Below are positions 60,326 to 64,000 of a stretch of 64,000 nt of DNA, in pieces. Origin of the DNA: Bryopsis sp. KO-2023. Lineage: Eukaryota; Chlorophyta; Ulvophyceae; Bryopsidales; Bryopsidaceae. The DNA lies in the NCBI GenBank assembly GCA_030272585.1, contig BSYQ01000015.1:1054001-1118000 (forward strand). Direction: 5' to 3'. The number at the start of each line of letters is the position of its first letter. The first letter of the stretch is position 1. The position numbers and the translations under genes were made by a program. The notes beneath the pieces were generated by a model. It saw only the letters and a list, made by a program, of their open reading frames with translations, was not told the origin of the DNA and made no database searches.

Positions 60326-62807
60326 GAAGATTGCTTTTAATTTCCCCCCTAAAATAGGAAAAAAAAGGAAATGCATGGGGTTTAAAGCAAAAAAAATTGA
60401 GAAACCTGTGATGATGACTCCTGTACTGATACGATTTCTGGGTCATTGTACAAAATCAGCAGCACAGAAAAGGAAGCTGGGAAAGAAGGGGTGGGGGGGA
60501 AATACAGTGAGGGAAAGGAAAAACAAAAACAAAAACTCATTCGAAGGGAGAGGGGGTAAAGATTTGAATAGATGCAATGGATTTGCTGAACGTGATTTCG
60601 ATTAATTTTTATAAAGGCTTTCTCTGGTCTATTTCTGATGAACTCCCCCGTCCCTTTTTTTTCGATAAAAGAGTTTGTTTGTTTTTTTTCTCTCTCTCCT
60701 CCTTGTACGTATTTTTTTTTTTTGCTGTTGTAGCCTTGAGGTGGTGACCATATATCTTTTGCTGTATTAGTTTTCTTTTTCAGAATCTTTTTTTTTTTTT
60801 AATTTTGGGGAATTTCGTCAGCTGCTCTATTTTGATGAGATAAAACAGTGACTTGAACAAAAAAAGGGGGGGTGGGGTAGAGAATGGTGTGAAAAATGTG
60901 GATTCTTCAACGACCTGATATGGGTTTTTGTTTATAATTCAAACTAGAGGTTGATTTAGATTCCCTCAAGGTGTGCCTTTCTTTTTCTTTTTTTAAAGAA
61001 AAAAGATAAATTTCTTTTTTTTTTTCTATTTCTTGAGGAAAATTTGATGTCCTTTTGAAGCAAGAAAAAAAGTAAAGTGAAAGGAACACTAAAAAAACGG
61101 GGCTTTTTCTACCCAGATGGTAAAAATTTAAAATTAACACCCCCTCTAAAAACAAAAACAAAAGTGCTGTAGGGGGGGGGGGAAAGAAAGAAGAAAAAAA
61201 AAACAAGGGCTAAATAATTTCGAGGAGATGGAAGCCGGGTTTTTTTTGGGTGTTTTTGATTTATCATGTCATATACATATATATAGTTAACCAAAATGGA
61301 CACGTGATATTTGTTCGAGAAATATTTTGTTCCAACATCGTGAAATGTGCCTGGTTAAAAGAAGCGAAAAAAGAAAAAAAATACTTTTAACTGGAGCCTT
61401 GTAAAGAATCAAGAAAAAAAACAACTAAAAACACATTTGGATGATTGGGTGAAATGATTTCAGGGGCCCGCAATCTGTTCAGGAATGAATATGATTTGTG
61501 ATTCGAGGGTGTTTTTTTTATCTTTTCTTTTTGGCCTTCCTTTTCTTATCGTTTTCTTGATCAAAAAAGTAAATTTGGTTGGGGAGGCATTGGATAAGTT
61601 TTGGAGAGGCAAAATATAAAAAAAAATCGGAAAAAAAAAGAAAAAAAAAGGGAGAAGAGAAAATCTCCACCTTTTGTGCGATATTCTCCTCGGTCAGTTG
61701 AAAATAAGCAAAAAGGTGGTGCGTTTGTGTTGTTGCAGTTATGTCGGTCCATTGGTTATTATGTGTATTTATTTCCCTGTGTTGTAACGCTTCTAGTATG
61801 GCCCTTTCGCTGAATTTTGTTCATTCATTGCAGAAGAAATTGGTTTTTTTATGTGTTGGTTTTGCTGTGCATTGTTCTTTTTTTTGGACCCCCCACCCTC
61901 AAGTTTTCCAGATCGATCCAGTACTTTTTTTTTGTACCCTCCTTGTAGAATCCATACCACCCAGGTATCTGGGTAGAGAGAGCAATTCAAAGACATGGAA
62001 CAGCTGCACCTATTAGAGATTCAACCACTGACGATCCGAAGGTTAGGCGTTGAGCTCCACGAACGAAAACCAACCTTCCAACACCAGCGTCAGAAAAATT
62101 CGGTCGTTGGAAAATTGAATGGAACCCAAAGAATGGTATGGGACAAGAAAAATTCGTGTTGGCGTGGGTGGGGCCTTTCCAAACACCCCCAAGCAGCACC
62201 AAACTGCGAAGATTCCAAACAATCAAAACGGCAATTGCCTTGCAAGGATCCGCTCCAACACTCGAATCCAACAACAAGCAACGAGAAGCAATAAAAAAAA
62301 GTGAGACAAAAGTGAGAGCCCCCAAAGATCTACTACGCACCTTGTTTGTCTCAGGCGGCGCAAACCCGCCGCCGATTCCGAAAGCTCGCCAACACGCTGC
62401 GCATGATCAGCAAAACTCCAAAGGCTTATCTCCCGTCGACGAAGCGATCCAGTGTTCAGTCGACGAAAAAACCAACAGCTGTTTTCCCACACGGTCAAAT
62501 ACAAAATCCTCCTGAGGCGGCTGTACAAGATTTCAATGTGCTTTCATACCGAATGATGTTTGGGCGGCCCATCGCATCCTCCGTTGTACATCAGTAAACC
62601 GGGCTGCCGCTACAGTAACCCCCCTTGACGAGGTTTTTGATTTCCCCCTTCTCCAAGTGCCGAGATAAGGTCCCGCCAGAACATCTTTGCACAAAAGAGG
62701 GTCTTTTAGTGGTAAAAGCCCTGAGTGTTCTGAGTGTGGAGGGTGCAAGGAAAAGCAAGGGGAGTCGGGGTGTTCTTTTCCCTGTTCGCCAGGAGTTATT
62801 CGTCAAA
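60326..62807. other. Intergenic region upstream of the ZIP gene
   Basis: Rich in A and T runs to about 61900. A GC-richer stretch, 62000-62600, has overlapping open frames on both strands (for example 62138-62515, 125 aa), none with a recognised domain. The ZIP promoter must lie near 62600-62800; no clear TATA box. A SINE-like segment is at 61945-62075. Confidence 0.5.
61945..62075 (-). repeat. Possible SINE-like segment
   Basis: On the minus strand the sequence passes GTGGAGCTCAACGCCTAACC, a TTCGGAT stretch reminiscent of an anticodon loop and TGGTTGAATCTC, then runs to GGAGGGTACAAAAAAAAAG. This order (tRNA-like head, body, A-tail) resembles tRNA-derived SINEs, but no second copy is visible in the window. 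Confidence 0.25.
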
Positions 62808-63910
62808 ATGAGGGCCCGCGTCCCAGCACCTCGGTTGGCTCTTCTAGCTGGAGTGTTTCTCTGGGCATTGGTAGTGGGGAGCTGTACAGTGGAACGCTCC
62901 AGTGACGTCGGAGGTTCCTCCAGGCGGGTGTTGTTGCAATCGAAAAAGTCGGAAACGCGTCGTGAGACTGAGCCTCTCGCCGTAGGCGAAGAGAATCACG
63001 ACCACGAGGAAGACCACAGTGACGAAGACAGCACCGCTGATCAAGACGTGGATGATCTGTTGAAGGAGAAAGAAAAGGCTGGAACGGAAACAGCAGAGGA
63101 GGGCGATGATCACCAAGATGAAGAGCACAATGATGAGCATGAGGATGAGCATGATGATGACCATAACGAGCATGTTGATGAAAAAGATACTGATCATGAT
63201 GATGATCATGATGTGCATGTTGATGACCACAATGATGAGCATGATGATGAGCATGATGATGAGCATGATGATGAGCATGATGATGATCATGACGCGCATG
63301 TTGATGAAAAAGATGATGAACATCATGATGAACATCATGATGATGATGATGCTGAGGAGAATCATGATCACAACCTGCATGGTGATGAGTCCGAAACAAG
63401 TGCAGAGCATCTGGTGGAAGTGTATGGCGGTGAAGGCATGCTGTTCCCGGCTGAATTGGGCGTCATCTTCGCAGAGCTGACGTGAGTGATTTTTCAGATT
63501 TTCCGACCGCTGGACCGAATTTTGTCTTTGTGATTGTGGGGCGATGGTGAGGCTTTTCTTTTTCTTTCAAAACCCCCAAAAAATGATGAAAAAATTGTCG
63601 TATTTTGTTTTCTTGACACTTTGCGTCAGGTTTGGCACTCCTCCTTCAAACAGAGGGGTTTGATTGTTGTGATACATAGAGTTTGATACATAGAAGAGTG
63701 GAGTGAGGATTTTTCGATTTTGGGTTTCTGTGTAGGGGGATTTGCAAGCCTGGAGACAAACACAATGCTCATTCGCATGACGACAATCATGGCCATAAGA
63801 AAGAGAAGGAGATTCTGACGCCTGCTATGCTGGTGGATGAATACGGGGAGGAGGGGTTGCTGGACTCCAGTGGTTTGGAGAAGTCATGTGTATCCATTCT
63901 CCGATGCCAG
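62808..63910 (+). CDS. LIV-1-type ZIP metal transporter, 5' part
   Basis: N-terminal extracellular region of a SLC39/ZIP zinc (or iron/manganese) transporter; the membrane domain lies beyond the right edge. Exons 62808-63481 and 63736-63910 join in frame (283 aa so far) and the second ends at a GT donor. A signal peptide (PRLALLAGVFLWALVVGSC) is followed by a strongly acidic Asp/His/Glu tract of roughly 120 residues with near-tandem DEHDDEHDDE units, likely metal-binding. Two copies of the ZIP ectodomain motif follow: LVEVYGGEGMLFPAELGVIF and LVDEYGEEGLLDSSGLEK, comparable to LFEKYGENGRLSFFGLEK in vertebrate ZIP6/ZIP10. The Met at 62808 is the first ATG in the frame. Identification rests on these motifs; without the transmembrane helices it is provisional. 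Confidence 0.7.
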
Positions 63911-64000
63911 GTATTCAACCAACCAAAAACAGTTTTTGGATTTTGCTTTGTCTTTTTTTTGGGGGGGGGAGAAGGGTTTGGGAAGGTCGTAAAGAATTAA

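Noticed and set aside
62803..63410. Minus-strand open frames of 198 and 188 aa rich in His or Ile/Met
   Set aside because: Shadows of the Asp/His repeat of the ZIP gene; repetitive GATGAGCAT DNA keeps other frames open.

Overview
This is nuclear DNA of an intron-rich eukaryote, most likely an alga or another plastid-bearing protist. Nearly all genes are split by GT-AG introns of roughly 100-900 bp. Introns are full of T, A, G and C homopolymer runs, and exon junctions keep frame when spliced by hand. A plastid/cyanobacterial-type omega-6 desaturase (FAD6-like), a ClpP with a transit-like leader and a plant-type sterol C5-desaturase point to a photosynthetic lineage. A VTC polyphosphate polymerase and two kynurenine-monooxygenase-like enzymes argue against a land plant. 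I cannot name the species from sequence alone.

Layout, left to right. 1-1285: end of a satellite array (231-bp dimers of about 115-bp monomers). 1.3-4.5 kb: no recognisable gene, but a hAT-like miniature transposon with an 8-bp target duplication and two overlapping palindromes. 4.5-7.7 kb: clpP (-). 8.4-10.5 kb: RABL3-like small GTPase (-). 10.8-13.0 kb: biotin-protein ligase (+), sharing a 334-bp divergent promoter region with RABL3. 13.0-16.2 kb: low-complexity intergenic DNA. 16.2-21.3 kb: SPX-VTC-DUF202 polyphosphate polymerase (-). 22.8-23.5 kb: F-box-like protein of unknown function (+). 24.3-29.9 kb: TTF1/REB1-type Myb protein (-). 30.9-35.5 kb: SRP68 (+). 37.4-38.5 kb: intronless sterol C5-desaturase-like gene (-). 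40.5-43.5 kb: ribosomal protein eS7 (+). 44.5-48.1 kb and 51.3-55.4 kb: two paralogous FAD monooxygenases in opposite orientation, flanking a secreted cysteine-octad repeat protein (48.9-50.4 kb, +). 57.2-60.3 kb: FAD6-like desaturase (+, 5' exon unresolved). 62.8 kb to the right edge: 5' part of a LIV-1-type ZIP metal transporter (+).

The genes are mostly housekeeping and not one pathway: proteostasis (ClpP), cofactor attachment (biotin ligase), polyphosphate storage (VTC), ribosome and ER targeting (eS7, SRP68, the rDNA-type Myb factor), lipid and sterol desaturation, and metal uptake. The least expected items are a VTC enzyme whose SPX domain has lost the lysines that normally sense inositol pyrophosphates, a secreted protein made almost wholly of C-x7-C units, and the inverted monooxygenase pair around it. 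Exon coordinates given below were read by eye and checked by reading-frame phase; no transcript data were available.
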